This document shows, in pieces, positions 45,255-58,139 of a DNA stretch of 64,000 nt (position 1 is the stretch's first letter; every line of letters begins with the position of its first letter). The translations under genes were made by a program, and so were the position numbers. Source of the stretch: Hofstenia miamia (lineage: Eukaryota > Xenacoelomorpha > Acoela); assembly GCA_004352715.1 (NCBI GenBank), contig SCFE01000082.1, forward strand, positions 1 through 64,000. Direction: 5' to 3'. Under the pieces are notes generated by a model, which saw only the letters and a list, made by a program, of their open reading frames with translations, was not told the DNA's origin and searched no databases.

Positions 45255-45419
45255 TGTCGTGAAACCGGATTTTTACTCAGGAGTTTTATAACCTAAAGTG
45301 TAGCTGAGAAAGAAAACTAAATCACTAAGATTAAATCCGAAAATCACAACTGTTCAATTTACCAACAAGGGATTGTGAACTCGCAGTTTGAAATTTTCAA
45401 AATTCCAATTTTACTACAT
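45255..45419 (-). repeat. LTR L4, truncated right LTR of copy 3
   Basis: Starts TGTCGTGAAACC and follows the LTR for about 125 bp, then jumps to a segment matching about 24748-24785 and stops at 'ttttactaca'. About 2 kb is missing. The following 45420-45760 is unrelated DNA. Confidence 0.7.
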
Positions 45420-45760
45420 AGCATTAACCAATTAGAATTGATGATGTATTTGAACATTCGCGTGTTGGCATTTTCATCAAATTATATTCAATTGCATCTA
45501 CTTCATTTTTCCCTTTATAAAATGACATGTGGGATAAAATTTTTTGCAAAATTTTGACACGTGAACAACTATGGCTACAAACAATTTTTTTTTGCATTGC
45601 ATAGTAAACCAATAGCGTTTAAACAATTGATGATGAGCTAGATAATCTATTAATTTTAAGATATATAAATCTGTAAAAAACCTCTTTCACTTACAGTTAA
45701 GTATAGTGCATAATCTATGCCGCACTTTCACTAGTTATTTGCTGACGTCACATGGCACTG
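45420..45760. other. Unique segment between copies 3 and 4
   Basis: Not matched elsewhere in the window and has no recognised gene. It could be host DNA, which would mean copies 3 and 4 are separate insertions. It contains a TGACGTCA palindrome near 45742. Confidence 0.45.
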
Positions 45761-46760
45761 NNNNNNNNNNNNNNNNNNNNNNNNNNNNNNNNNNNNNNNN
45801 NNNNNNNNNNNNNNNNNNNNNNNNNNNNNNNNNNNNNNNNNNNNNNNNNNNNNNNNNNNNNNNNNNNNNNNNNNNNNNNNNNNNNNNNNNNNNNNNNNNN
45901 NNNNNNNNNNNNNNNNNNNNNNNNNNNNNNNNNNNNNNNNNNNNNNNNNNNNNNNNNNNNNNNNNNNNNNNNNNNNNNNNNNNNNNNNNNNNNNNNNNNN
46001 NNNNNNNNNNNNNNNNNNNNNNNNNNNNNNNNNNNNNNNNNNNNNNNNNNNNNNNNNNNNNNNNNNNNNNNNNNNNNNNNNNNNNNNNNNNNNNNNNNNN
46101 NNNNNNNNNNNNNNNNNNNNNNNNNNNNNNNNNNNNNNNNNNNNNNNNNNNNNNNNNNNNNNNNNNNNNNNNNNNNNNNNNNNNNNNNNNNNNNNNNNNN
46201 NNNNNNNNNNNNNNNNNNNNNNNNNNNNNNNNNNNNNNNNNNNNNNNNNNNNNNNNNNNNNNNNNNNNNNNNNNNNNNNNNNNNNNNNNNNNNNNNNNNN
46301 NNNNNNNNNNNNNNNNNNNNNNNNNNNNNNNNNNNNNNNNNNNNNNNNNNNNNNNNNNNNNNNNNNNNNNNNNNNNNNNNNNNNNNNNNNNNNNNNNNNN
46401 NNNNNNNNNNNNNNNNNNNNNNNNNNNNNNNNNNNNNNNNNNNNNNNNNNNNNNNNNNNNNNNNNNNNNNNNNNNNNNNNNNNNNNNNNNNNNNNNNNNN
46501 NNNNNNNNNNNNNNNNNNNNNNNNNNNNNNNNNNNNNNNNNNNNNNNNNNNNNNNNNNNNNNNNNNNNNNNNNNNNNNNNNNNNNNNNNNNNNNNNNNNN
46601 NNNNNNNNNNNNNNNNNNNNNNNNNNNNNNNNNNNNNNNNNNNNNNNNNNNNNNNNNNNNNNNNNNNNNNNNNNNNNNNNNNNNNNNNNNNNNNNNNNNN
46701 NNNNNNNNNNNNNNNNNNNNNNNNNNNNNNNNNNNNNNNNNNNNNNNNNNNNNNNNNNNN
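45761..46760. other. Assembly gap (1,000 N)
   Basis: Should contain the 3' LTR and env of copy 4, about 4.5 kb if full length, so its stated length is a placeholder. Confidence 0.9.
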
Positions 46761-47757
46761 TAAATTGGAGTGTTCTCTGCACCAACTCATAAGTTAGTTG
46801 CGAATCGAATCAGCTATCATGTGGCTGAAGGCCTTGTTCTCTTAATTTTCTGATTTTATCTGGGCATACTTTCTCTGCTAAAGATGTTAATGAGAAGGAA
46901 GGCATCTCCTGAATCACGGCTTCTAGTAATTGTTCTTCTTTAATCTCCTGAGGCTTTTGTATATTCAATAGTACCATGATCTTTGTTTCCATCCTATAAG
47001 CAAGATCATATACAGGAATTCCCCAGTTGTGCAAACCCAACATTGGACAGTCTTGTGTGCTGTTGAATAATATCATTCCTGTAGCTTTCATTTGTTTTAT
47101 TTTCTCATGAATTTGTTCAGGCTGATGGTTAGAATTTAGAAATTCCGCCTGTGCATTGGTACCATTCAGGAAGGCCAAAGCAGTATGTTCCCTCTCCACA
47201 AACTCTAAAAACTCCTGCATCCTGTGAATAAAAGGTTATCCGTTATTTCAAATTGTTTTCTTTCCTTCCAGTATGTTTTTCTACCCTCTAGATCATGATA
47301 ATGTAGAGTAGACATTGGATAATTTACTGCCAATGGTGGCTTCAGCAGGTACCTAAGCGAAGTTTCACCATTATAGATTGCACAATCCAGAGGGACCATC
47401 ACAACTCTACTGCAGGTTATATTGACTTTTTTGATTTGCCTTCTAGCCACTTTGATCATGGGTTGAGGGATTTCCCGAGGTCGCACCATGGTGCTGATAA
47501 ACTCCAAATCTAATGCCACCAAGCTTTCACTTTCCCATGATCTGCTCTGAATGGCACGTATATATTTTTGAGTGACAGTTTTTGGTCTATGTAATTTAGC
47601 CTCAAATTCTAGGTACCTCATTATTTTGGTGGCCTCCTCGGATCTCCAGAATCTCCATAATCTCTTCATTATCATGAGATTCCAGACCACCATCATTTTC
47701 TACGATTGTTTCCATAACCAGGCATGGCGATTCTTCTGGGGAAGGTCTTAAGGTAGG
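46761..47757 (-). pseudogene. ORF-X, copy 4 (both ends truncated)
   Basis: The conserved middle is present (SRSWE, VPLDC, KPPLAV, YHDLEGR, CPMLGLHNWGIP). The original N-terminus has been deleted; the frame now joins intergenic sequence near 47757. The C-terminal part is cut by the gap. It has TGA near 46808 shared with copies 1 and 2, a deletion removing a few codons near 47222, and a small deletion near 47617. Confidence 0.6.
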
Positions 47758-48330
47758 GTTCTGCAATTTTGGTTCAATTCGGGGTCTGTCCATAGCCATT
47801 ACTGAAAACTTTGGCTATTTTAATGAATAATGCCTTAAACTACGTCTTCACTTCCCTGGTGCTAATTGTTTGATACAAGGTTACGTGTTTATTCTAGGTC
47901 TACTACTGTCATTAACCTTTGCACACCTTCTTTTTTCTGTACATACGTACTACTTATAATTTAATTATGAGTTTACTTATAGATTTCTCAGAACAGTTGA
48001 GTAGTGAGTTTGTGTGGTACCCTAATTTTTGCTATAACAATTAATTAATTCTTTAACTAAAACAAACACAATTATTTATTAAGAGTTAAATTAATAAATA
48101 TAAGTTGTTTATGTGCCAGGGTGGCGATGATTGCACTTCTTCTATCTAAAGTTTTTTCATTTTGCTTTAATTCGGGGTCTGTCCATAGCCATTACTGAAA
48201 ACTTTGGCTATTTTAATGAATAATGCCTTAAACTGCGTCTTCACTTCCCTTGTGCTAATTGTTTGATACAAGGTTACGTGTTTATTCTAGGTCTAGTACT
48301 GTCATTAACCTTTCTAAACTACAAATAGGA
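47758..48330. repeat. Rearranged intergenic segment with duplicated block, copy 4
   Basis: 47776-47921 and 48169-48314 are two copies of a block found once in copy 1 (about 17233-17378). The second copy has replaced ORF3 and its neighbourhood. The joins fall at 'gcacttcttctatctaaag' and 'cattaacctttctaaac'. Confidence 0.7.
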
Positions 48331-48516
48331 ATGAACATAAACAGTCTACTTTAATCTGCAATTCCGCAATCTGGACCACCTCCTCTTCTTCACCAACTGT
48401 GAACTTTGTTTGTTATCTAAACATTTTTATAAAATCAATTAATTTCTCATGCACTGTAACATTTTGCAAATTCATCATGCATTTTATACTTTCCCTTTTG
48501 TGAAGTTATACCCATG

Positions 48517-51500
48517 CTAACATGGGTACTTTTCTTTGGCGGGCAGGATACCTATCCTGTTGAAAAGATCTGTCAGGAGCATTTTCTTGCTCTTGTCTTT
48601 GTACCCAAATGGGCTTGGCCTCCAGACTAGGTGCCTGTGCCTCCAACTGATTCTCAATGTTGGGTCCAATATGGGAATATCAACTTGCTGACACAATGCC
48701 AGTTCATCTTTGTTTTCCTCTTCACCTAGATTTTCTGTTTCCATTTCTTCCATCCTATCTTTTCCAATTCCGGATTCTTTATATGGCTTCAGCCTATTTA
48801 TGTGAACGATTTGCCATTTCTTCCGCGGATATTTGATATGCTTAATCTGTACGTTAACCTCATTGATTACTTTTACCACTTCATATGGCCCTGAATAAGG
48901 ACTATGTAATTTCTTCACCATTCCTTTCTTAATCGCCGGGTGATACAGTAAAACTTTATCTCCCACTGAGAACTCCTGGAACCACACCTTTTTGTTATAG
49001 TAGTCGCTCATCATTTCCTGTGCTTGTCCAGTGGCTTCTATCACTGTTTGCTGCAGGCAACTCAAGTTCATCTGTAAATCTAAAATATATTGATGTATAT
49101 TATCATAATGAGGTCTTTGATCTTCTGGTTCTGGTAACAGCAGTTGCACTGGAACCCGCGCTTTCCTACTAAACATAACTTGGAAAGGAGAGACGCCTGT
49201 AGACTGATGTTTACTGGTGTTATATGCAAAGCACGCCTGTTCTATAAACTGATCCCAATCATTTTGATCTTCGTCGATGTATTTGGAAATTATATCAATC
49301 AATGTTTTGTTCCATCATTCTGTTTGTCCATTCCCTTGGGGATGAAAGGCCGTTGTTCGTAATTTCTTAATATCTAAAAGAAAACATAGTTGATGTATTA
49401 AATTACTCTCGAAATTCCTTCCTTGGTCTGTCAGGATATGGTCAGGAAGACCAAACTGGGTAAATATTCTATTAACTAATACTTTCACAGTCAATTCTGC
49501 CATTGAATCTACTAAGGGAAACGCAAATGAAAATTTTGAAAATAGGTCCACTACTGTTAAAATCCACTTATTTCCAGATTCACTTTTGGGTAAAGGACCC
49601 ATGAAATCCGCAGCGATTATTTCGAAAGGATAACCTACCTTAATGGATTTCATTGGTGCCCTTACTGCTGGTACAGGAAATTTTCTTTTATTGCATCTTT
49701 CGCAAGCATTTATATAAGATATCACATCATTTGTCATACCTATCCAAAAATACAATTCTTTTATTTTGTTATTTGTTTTTGTTATTCCAAAATGCCCGCC
49801 TGAAGCCGAAGTATGAACTGCCTTTAAAACTTTAGATATAAATACTCTAGGTATGATTAATTTTAGCGGTTGTTTAGGTTCCCTAAGATATAATATCTGG
49901 TCTTGGTCAAATAAATTTTCCCATCTTGACCATAAATAAAGAGTCTCCCACGGAACACCCTGCAAACTTTGTTTATCTGGTTTTATCAAAACCTTTTCAG
50001 AAATGAACTTCTTATATATTGGACTGATTATTACATCTTGTTTTTGAGCTTGAATGAATTTTTCTTTCTCCTCACAACCCAATTTTATTGAGAATGTTAG
50101 TAAGTCCCTAGGGTCATCTATTCCTTTGTCTGGCTCTCTAAGAGTTACCAGGTCCAATCTGCTTAATGCGTCGGCATTTTGATGTTTAGCTCCAGGTTTA
50201 TGTACTATGTTGAAATCAAATTCTGCCAAAAATGTGAGCCACCTGTATAATTGACCGCTGATTTCCCTAAAATTCCGCAGCCATTTTAAACTAGCATGGT
50301 CCATGATTACTGTAAACTTCCTACCATATAAATAATGTTTAAATTTTCAAACTGCCCAGACAACTCCCAACAATTCTTTCTTTGTAGTGGAATAGTTTAA
50401 TTCCGAACCTTGTAAAGCACGACTTGCATATGCAACCACTGTTTCTCCATTTTCGCCACGTTGAGACAACACCGCGCCCAGGGCCTCTCCACTTGCATCT
50501 GTGGATAAGATGAATTCCTTCATTACATCTGGATAGTCTAAAATAGGTGCAGAGATTAATTTTTGCTTTAACTTTTCAAAAGCCTGCTGCTGGTCAGCTT
50601 CCCAGTCAAATGGACAATTTTTGCGTTACAATTTAGTCAAAGGGTAAGCTAACTCTGCATAACTTTCTACAAATCTTTGATAATACCCAGTTAGACCTAA
50701 GAAGCTGTGTAGTTGTGTTATATTTGACTGTGGTTTTAAAAGTTTTACTGCCTCGATTTTCTCCTCATCACATTCTAGCCCTTTCTTAGAAATCTTATGG
50801 CCCAGAAATTTTATTTCCTTCTTGAAAAATACACATTTCTTAGCACACAATTTCAATCCCGCATTTCTGAGTACCGTGGCTACCTTTCCAAAATTTTCAA
50901 GGGTTTGTTCAAAGGTTTTTCCAATTACCAAAATATCATCTAAATAAACGAGGCAAGCCTTGTACAGCAATTCACCTAAAACAAAATCCATTAATCTTTG
51001 AAATTGTGAAGGTCCACTCGAAATACCAAAAGGTAAGACGTTGAAGTGAAAGTGGCCTGACGGGACTGAGAAGGCTGTCTTATGTACGTCACACTCCTTA
51101 ATTTTCATTTGATGATAACCACTTACCAAATCTAATGAAATGAAATATCAAGAACCTTGTATTGAATCAAGAATATTTTCAATGCTAGGTAATGGGTACG
51201 CACTTACACTCACCAATTTGGCATTCACTGTTTTTCTATAGTCAATGCAGACTCTTAGTTTGTTGTCCTTTTTCCGTACTAACACAACTGGCGAGTTCCA
51301 CAAGCTGTTTGATTTCAAAATTACCCCTAACTGTAGCATTGAATTAATTTGTTGTCCCAGCTCATTTTGGAAAGCCAAAGGAACTCAGTGTGGCTGCACA
51401 TTTACAGGTCGTTCATCTGTTGTATTCAATTCCAGTGGCATAAGATTGCAACTTCCCAATTCTTCTGAACTCGTGGGAACACGTTTTCAAACTTCTCGAT

Positions 51501-52156
51501 TTGTTTTAGGAATGTTGGCTTTTCAGATGGAAGAAGTTCAATCCTGTCAAATTTAATCTGCCTGAGAATTTCAGTCATCCTCTTAGATCTTTTCACCTCT
51601 GTACTCTTCTGGTTTGCCGTCACGGGCTCTGCTTTATCTAAATATATTGAAAAATTAACAAAATCCGTAAGTTTATTTTGATTTGGAGCTGGGTTAATAA
51701 TTTCAATTTCTTCTGCAATATTATATTCAAAAGGATAACTATTAGCTTCATTCTTGAAATAAATTCTTTTAGTTCCAAAGTCAATAGCACTTTGGCAATC
51801 CCTTAATACGTCACAACCTAAAATGATGGTCTCTAAGAGATCTCCTACTACAAACACATTGGCAATAATAGTTTGTGTGTTTAAAGTGATTTCGATATTA
51901 GCTTTTCCCTTGATATTTAATGGTTGTCCATTAGCTGCGAACACCTTAATCAAATTATCTAACTGAATTTTATTTCCTAATTTTTGAATGAAATTTTCAT
52001 TAATCAAGGAGATTGGACTTCCACTGTCTATTAATATTTTAGATTCCCAACCTTGTACTGGCAATTTTACATACACTAAAGAATCACTGGTTTTATCCAA
52101 ATTATGTAAATAAATTTTATTTGATTCGGCCGAGTCAGCGGACTCGGCCCCTCTTA
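48517..52156 (-). pseudogene. pol: pro-pol polyprotein pseudogene, copy 4
   Basis: Co-linear with copy 1 pol at offset 30,550, including the same altered C-terminus at 48517. Unlike copy 1 it keeps YLDD (about 50935) and LPFGIS. It shares with copy 1 the one-base deletion near 51480, TGA near 51383, TGA at 51148-51150, TAA near 50625, and TGA near 50347 and 49313. A patch at about 51156-51200 matches copy 5 rather than copy 1. Confidence 0.9.
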
Positions 52157-52163
52157 GTTTAAA
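52128..52163 (-). promoter_or_regulatory. Minus-1 frameshift signal, copy 4
   Basis: TTTAAAC at 52163-52157, TAA at 52156-52154, a 7-base spacer, then 52149-52128 forming a perfect 9-bp GC-rich stem with a 4-base loop. This is the strongest hairpin of the four. Confidence 0.85.
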
Positions 52164-52939
52164 TTTTGCTTACTCTGATTCGTCGGACATGCTCTCAATA
52201 TGTGTCCTGATTGGTTGCATTTGTAACAAATCACGTTCGACCAATCAAAATTTTTCGGCTTGTTCATTTTAGTTGGAGACTTCTCTACAGTCAGGTGATC
52301 AACTTTTTCAATTAATGCCTTTAATTGAATTTCTAATTTCTCCCACGGATTACTCTCCATTTTTGGTTGTAAGATCTGGTGTACCTTTGTTAATTTATGT
52401 GATCTTCTTTCAATGGCAAGAGCACTTTCAGCACTTAAGGCAATAGTCAAAGCTTGCTCCAGATCCGTTGGATTCGCTGTTCACACCTGGAATCTTATTT
52501 CACTATCATTTATGCCTTTGATGAAAGCACTTTTTGCTAACGTAGAATTAATCAATTCCATTGGCATTTTTGGATAAGCTTTAACTGATAATCTAAAGAT
52601 CTCTTTGCTAAACTCCAGCAGGCTTTCCTTGTCTAACTGCTTCCTGGCCCGAAGTATCGTTTCACTGGTGACTTGTGCATTGGAAATAAATTTCTTTGAA
52701 AGTATTTTGATTAAGTTTTCATAATCATCATTGTCTCTAACTTGACGCACTTCCAAAGGCAGTGCTGTATAAATACTTTTTGCATGGCCCTTCAAACTCA
52801 GCATGATGTATCCAGCTTAACTTTGCTGTCTTCCCAACCATTTAATTTGCATAGCACCGTGAAAGTCAAAAGCCAATCTATGAAACTCTGTTTCGTTAAA
52901 ATAAAATTTTTCAGGTGGCATCAACAGTCCCTGCGCCAT
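52154..52939 (-). pseudogene. gag: gag pseudogene, copy 4
   Basis: Same content and same two breaks as copy 1 (a one-base deletion near 52815 and TGA at 52481-52483). The CCHC knuckle is intact (CYKCNQSGHILRAC). Start at 52939. Confidence 0.85.
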
Positions 52940-53186
52940 GATTTCTGAACTAAAATCCTAAAAACGTAAATGTTAAAATTATTTACTTCACTAACTATAA
53001 GTTTAAACTATTTACTATAACTGTTGACTAGATTACCAGTCTCACTACTTTAAATTTTCGTCATGTTTTTAATTTCTTAAATCTCTCTAAAAACTCCACC
53101 AAGTTTCTTTACTATTTATGAGTCCTTAATTTACTTAACAAGCAAACAAATTTTAATTTAATTTTCTTGTTATTTGCAAAATGTTT

Positions 53187-53204
53187 ATCTCCAAGATGTT
53201 GCCA
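53187..53204 (-). promoter_or_regulatory. Primer-binding site, copy 4
   Basis: TGGCAACATCTTGGAGAT on the minus strand, identical to copy 1, two bases inside LTR L5. Confidence 0.7.
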
Positions 53205-53206
53205 AA

Positions 53207-55466
53207 TGTCGTGAAACCGGATTTTTACTCAGGAGTTTAATAACCTAAAGTGTAGCCAAGAAAGGAAATTAAGACTCTAAGATTATATCCAAAAAAATCA
53301 CAAGTGTTCAAAGTACTGAAATTGGATTTGAACTCGAACCCTCAAAAATATATCAAAAGTCCGATTATTAATACTAAAATGTGAATAGACTCCTGTCTAT
53401 AATAAGGTTTTAACACCACAAAGTTTCTTGTCAATGTCCCTCAACCTTTAATCAGTGAATCAGACTAATTCTAAACCCAACTGATCATACTGGACTGTAA
53501 GAATAATTTTGACTTATTTCCCTATACTGCAAGTTCACTACTATATGTAATTATAAGTTCAATTTTAAAAGCATATTTTCAAAATTAGTCTTGAACTAGT
53601 AACTTACTAAATACCTCAAATAAATCAAACATGCTTATGCTTTATTTTGTAATAGACTTTACTACAAGACAAAATGTAAACCAAATTCTAGTAGCGATTT
53701 TATAGTGTAGATTACTACTAAGAAGGCCAAAATTTAACCTCTAAAAAGTTCCTAAATCACTAATGTCTAAGTTAACAAAATGGTTGTCGACTTGAGCCTC
53801 TAAAATTGTATCAAAAGCATGGTGAATTATAATTAATAAAACCCGGATTGGTTCACTATTATTTTAAAAGTTAAACAGACAACACTTCTTTGTAAATATC
53901 TTGAGNNNNNNNNNNNNNNNNNNNNNNNNNNNNNNNNNNNNNNNNNNNNNNNNNNNNNNNNNNNNNNNNNNNNNNNNNNNNNNNNNNNNNNNNNNNNNNN
54001 NNNNNNNNNNNNNNNNNNNNNNNNNNNNNNNNNNNNNNNNNNNNNNNNNNNNNNNNNNNNNNNNNNNNNNNNNNNNNNNNNNNNNNNNNNNNNNNNNNNN
54101 NNNNNNNNNNNNNNNNNNNNNNNNNNNNNNNNNNNNNNNNNNNNNNNNNNNNNNNNNNNNNNNNNNNNNNNNNNNNNNNNNNNNNNNNNNNNNNNNNNNN
54201 NNNNNNNNNNNNNNNNNNNNNNNNNNNNNNNNNNNNNNNNNNNNNNNNNNNNNNNNNNNNNNNNNNNNNNNNNNNNNNNNNNNNNNNNNNNNNNNNNNNN
54301 NNNNNNNNNNNNNNNNNNNNNNNNNNNNNNNNNNNNNNNNNNNNNNNNNNNNNNNNNNNNNNNNNNNNNNNNNNNNNNNNNNNNNNNNNNNNNNNNNNNN
54401 NNNNNNNNNNNNNNNNNNNNNNNNNNNNNNNNNNNNNNNNNNNNNNNNNNNNNNNNNNNNNNNNNNNNNNNNNNNNNNNNNNNNNNNNNNNNNNNNNNNN
54501 NNNNNNNNNNNNNNNNNNNNNNNNNNNNNNNNNNNNNNNNNNNNNNNNNNNNNNNNNNNNNNNNNNNNNNNNNNNNNNNNNNNNNNNNNNNNNNNNNNNN
54601 NNNNNNNNNNNNNNNNNNNNNNNNNNNNNNNNNNNNNNNNNNNNNNNNNNNNNNNNNNNNNNNNNNNNNNNNNNNNNNNNNNNNNNNNNNNNNNNNNNNN
54701 NNNNNNNNNNNNNNNNNNNNNNNNNNNNNNNNNNNNNNNNNNNNNNNNNNNNNNNNNNNNNNNNNNNNNNNNNNNNNNNNNNNNNNNNNNNNNNNNNNNN
54801 NNNNNNNNNNNNNNNNNNNNNNNNNNNNNNNNNNNNNNNNNNNNNNNNNNNNNNNNNNNNNNNNNNNNNNNNNNNNNNNNNNNNNNNNNNNNNNNNNNNN
54901 NNNNNAAGTTTTGAAGGTTTTTATACCCTGTCCTACGCCAGTGTCCTTTGGTTGGCTATCTATTTTCAATTCCAAATTTAGCTTGACATTTTTGGCCAAT
55001 TTTAGTGTTTAATGTCACATCTGTTATCCCATCAGTGTTTGAAGTACCAACTCATTAACAGTTCCTTTTTCTTTTATTTTAACTCGTTAAACACTTAAAA
55101 AGCTTGTTAACCATCTTTTTACCAAATAGTAGCCTCTTAAGCTGATGCAAGCTTCTCGCAATTTCGGTAAACATCTAACAAATGCGGTAAATTCCATTTT
55201 CTTCAAAGTCATTTCTTTTCAGAAAAAATTTAAAATTTATTTAGTGAAGCAAAACCCTTAATTCATTTTACAGAATTAATTTTTAAGCTCTCAAAAATTA
55301 GTAATTTTTCCAAACAGTTTAGAATTCAGGAACAATCAGATTCCACTTTTATCACATTTGCCACTGCCAGATTTGACTTATGAATTTCAAGAAATTCTTT
55401 GCAAATCTTACTAATATCATATTACAAAAGTCCTCTATATGATAGATACCACTAATGTTTCATGCA
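53207..55466 (-). repeat. LTR L5, between copies 4 and 5 (gapped)
   Basis: 53207-53905 is almost identical to the start of L2. After the 1,000-N gap (53906-54905) the rest carries a TATA box at 54919-54925, and further right resembles L1 more than L2. The total length agrees with the other LTRs, so the gap size is about right. It is shared by copies 4 and 5 if the gap is bridged correctly. Confidence 0.7.
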
Positions 55467-55488
55467 TAGATATTTTCTATCTTTCTTC

Positions 55489-57849
55489 TCAAGCTTGGGT
55501 TACTTGATTTAGATTAGGATAATGAACTGTTGGAAGACCTGGTGCAAATGTTGTCATAGGATGTCGAATTATAGGGCTGTCCTCCCTAGGAGCAGTCCTT
55601 AACCCTATATCATCTTCTTTAATTACGCAAAGTTTATCTTGATTTCTAGTTCCTTTCCAAATGCTATGATTTTCCTCGTTCGTCACAACTATGATTTTTG
55701 ATTCCCCTTTAAACCCGTGAAGATGTCGAAGAGGGTTATGTAACATAGCATGTAACTTCTTATGCAAAACGCTAGTGACAGCACTGAAATTGCTCCTATT
55801 CCAGTGGTTAGAAAAGGCAGAAGAATTGAAATTTTCCAGGGTGTAAATTCTTGTAATTCCTTCGACAAAATAATTTTTGCTTTAGCCAAACGGTCACACA
55901 GTGGCTTTGCGATTTTCCTCCACTCTTCAACTGAGTCCGGACTTAATCTATTATTGGCTTTGAGATGTACTTGAACCTCCTGAATCAAGTTTTGGTGTGC
56001 TTGTGCCGAAGACAGATAAGGTTGTTCTTGTAATGCTGGAAATGCATCATAAATTCCTCTTAACAGTCTAGATATTGTAACATTGATTCTTTTATATCCC
56101 TCTCTGCATGTCATAAGATCTGGTTTTAGTGTCACGCTTCGTCCTTCCAAGATCTGTCCACATCCTAACCTTATAACACACGCTCGGCAAGCAGGTATCT
56201 TATTTGGCATATATTTCTTCTCTATACTATTATTTGTCAAAAATTTCATACTAGGCAGCGAAACAAAAAGCCAACAGCCATACCCCAAATTCTTGGCGTT
56301 TTCCACTAGAATGTGTGATATCACCTTTGTTTTACATAATTCAAAAATTTGAGTTTCTAATCCAAAGAACAGTGATACTAGACAAGAACTGGCTTTGTTC
56401 TGATATGTTGGAAACCCTCGTTCACAGATTCTTAATGATCCACCTTTGCAAAATTTTAATGTTTCAGAATCTAATTCTGCAAACATAGAATTATCTCTAC
56501 TTACGGCTAAGTATGGTGTCTCTAATATCCAGGTTGTAAATAGCTTCCCATCTGTTGATGCCATCAGAAGTGATGTCACATGATAAACATAAAACNNNNN
56601 NNNNNNNNNNNNNNNNNNNNNNNNNNNNNNNNNNNNNNNNNNNNNNNNNNNNNNNNNNNNNNNNNNNNNNNNNNNNNNNNNNNNNNNNNNNNNNNNNNNN
56701 NNNNNNNNNNNNNNNNNNNNNNNNNNNNNNNNNNNNNNNNNNNNNNNNNNNNNNNNNNNNNNNNNNNNNNNNNNNNNNNNNNNNNNNNNNNNNNNNNNNN
56801 NNNNNNNNNNNNNNNNNNNNNNNNNNNNNNNNNNNNNNNNNNNNNNNNNNNNNNNNNNNNNNNNNNNNNNNNNNNNNNNNNNNNNNNNNNNNNNNNNNNN
56901 NNNNNNNNNNNNNNNNNNNNNNNNNNNNNNNNNNNNNNNNNNNNNNNNNNNNNNNNNNNNNNNNNNNNNNNNNNNNNNNNNNNNNNNNNNNNNNNNNNNN
57001 NNNNNNNNNNNNNNNNNNNNNNNNNNNNNNNNNNNNNNNNNNNNNNNNNNNNNNNNNNNNNNNNNNNNNNNNNNNNNNNNNNNNNNNNNNNNNNNNNNNN
57101 NNNNNNNNNNNNNNNNNNNNNNNNNNNNNNNNNNNNNNNNNNNNNNNNNNNNNNNNNNNNNNNNNNNNNNNNNNNNNNNNNNNNNNNNNNNNNNNNNNNN
57201 NACAATTTTTTTCTTTTCTTCCCACAATTTCTTTAATTCTGTTGTGACCAGTACAAATTTCTCATCAGTTTGAGTAGTGAGGAGGTGTATATCTTTGGTA
57301 TGTTGATTTGTTCTTTCTAAAATTTCATTTACTTTTTCTTTCAAATGTTCAGTTTGTTCACATTTCCTAAGCCAACATTTAATGGGTTCTGCAATTGAAG
57401 CACCCACACCTAATGTCCCTAAAATTCCTGCGATCGCTAATCCCACGGCCTCAGCGCCTATGATGAGGGTAGGGGTGATTCCCTGATTCTGGTAAACTTT
57501 CCAGAATTAACATTTTTGCTTGAATTTTCATTTCTTCCAATTCCCTTTCAATTTCCTTTCCTTCTTGATTTATGAGGCAAGCTAACCAATTTACTATGCT
57601 TTTGCAATCAGAATCTCTCCTTTCACAACTTTCTTCATTTCCATTTAGTTTTAACTGGAACTCGGGCATTTTCCTAACCAATTCTTGTGAAAAATTTACT
57701 GCTGGGAATGGTACTAAAAATTCAACCATTTTCCAATGTTCCGTTTGTGTGACTTCAAATTGTTGATTAAACAAAATTCCATTCTCTATCTGTCCCACTA
57801 TCTGCAGCCATGTTAAACTGTAGAAGAGACTTTTCACGAGAACAGACAT
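55489..57849 (-). pseudogene. env: env-like fusion glycoprotein pseudogene, copy 5
   Basis: Start 57849 after 'atttag'. Surface part 57451-57849 is open. An extra base at the cleavage-like site (near 57447) shifts the frame inside HHRRR. The fusion-peptide-like stretch and coiled coil continue to 57202, and a 606-N gap (56596-57201) hides part of the ectodomain. 55689-56595 is open and keeps the Cys-rich block (ICERGF...SSC, AC-x2-CVIRLGCG, MTCREGYK), the 14 codons absent from copies 1 and 3, and the membrane span. A small deletion near 55762 shifts into the tail (55489-55767). This is the best view of the C-terminal ectodomain. Confidence 0.75.
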
Positions 57850-58135
57850 CCTAAATTATAATATCATTGCGTGATTTAACGTCTTTCTTACTTAGTGTTC
57901 AAAACTGTACTCATTAGTAAATATCTTAAATTTTCTGCATTTAATTCNNNNNNNNNNNNNNNNNNNNNNNNNNNNNNGCTATCTGCAGCCATGTTAAACT
58001 GTAGAAGAGACTTTTCACGAGAACAGACATCCTAAATTATAATATCATTGCGTGATTTAACGTCTTTCTTACTTAGTGTTCAAAACTGTACTCATTAGTA
58101 AATATCTTAAATTTTCTGCATTTAGTTCGGCTTTT
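57778..58135. other. Duplicated flank around a 30-N gap
   Basis: About 165 bases before the gap at 57948-57977 are repeated after it (57978 onward), including the env start region. This looks like unmerged contig ends. Confidence 0.75.
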
Positions 58136-58139
58136 GGAA

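Larger units (their letters stand above)
33518..45419 (-). mobile_element. Metavirid-like provirus, copy 3
   Basis: Has its own left boundary against LINE sequence (33517/33518). It contains LTR L3, env with a 994-N gap, a divergent ORF-X, the fullest ORF3, pol, gag, leader, and a truncated right LTR. Its pol keeps some codons that are stops elsewhere, but it carries others of its own. Confidence 0.8.
46761..55466 (-). mobile_element. Metavirid-like provirus, copy 4 (gapped, rearranged)
   Basis: Contains partial ORF-X, a rearranged intergenic segment without ORF3, pol, gag, leader and LTR L5. From 48313 to 53905 it matches 17763-23355 of copy 1 at a constant offset of 30,550 bases, so no net indel separates them. 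Confidence 0.8.

Noticed and set aside
45742-45750. TGACGTCA palindrome as a cAMP-response promoter element
   Set aside because: A lone 8-bp match with no gene beside it.
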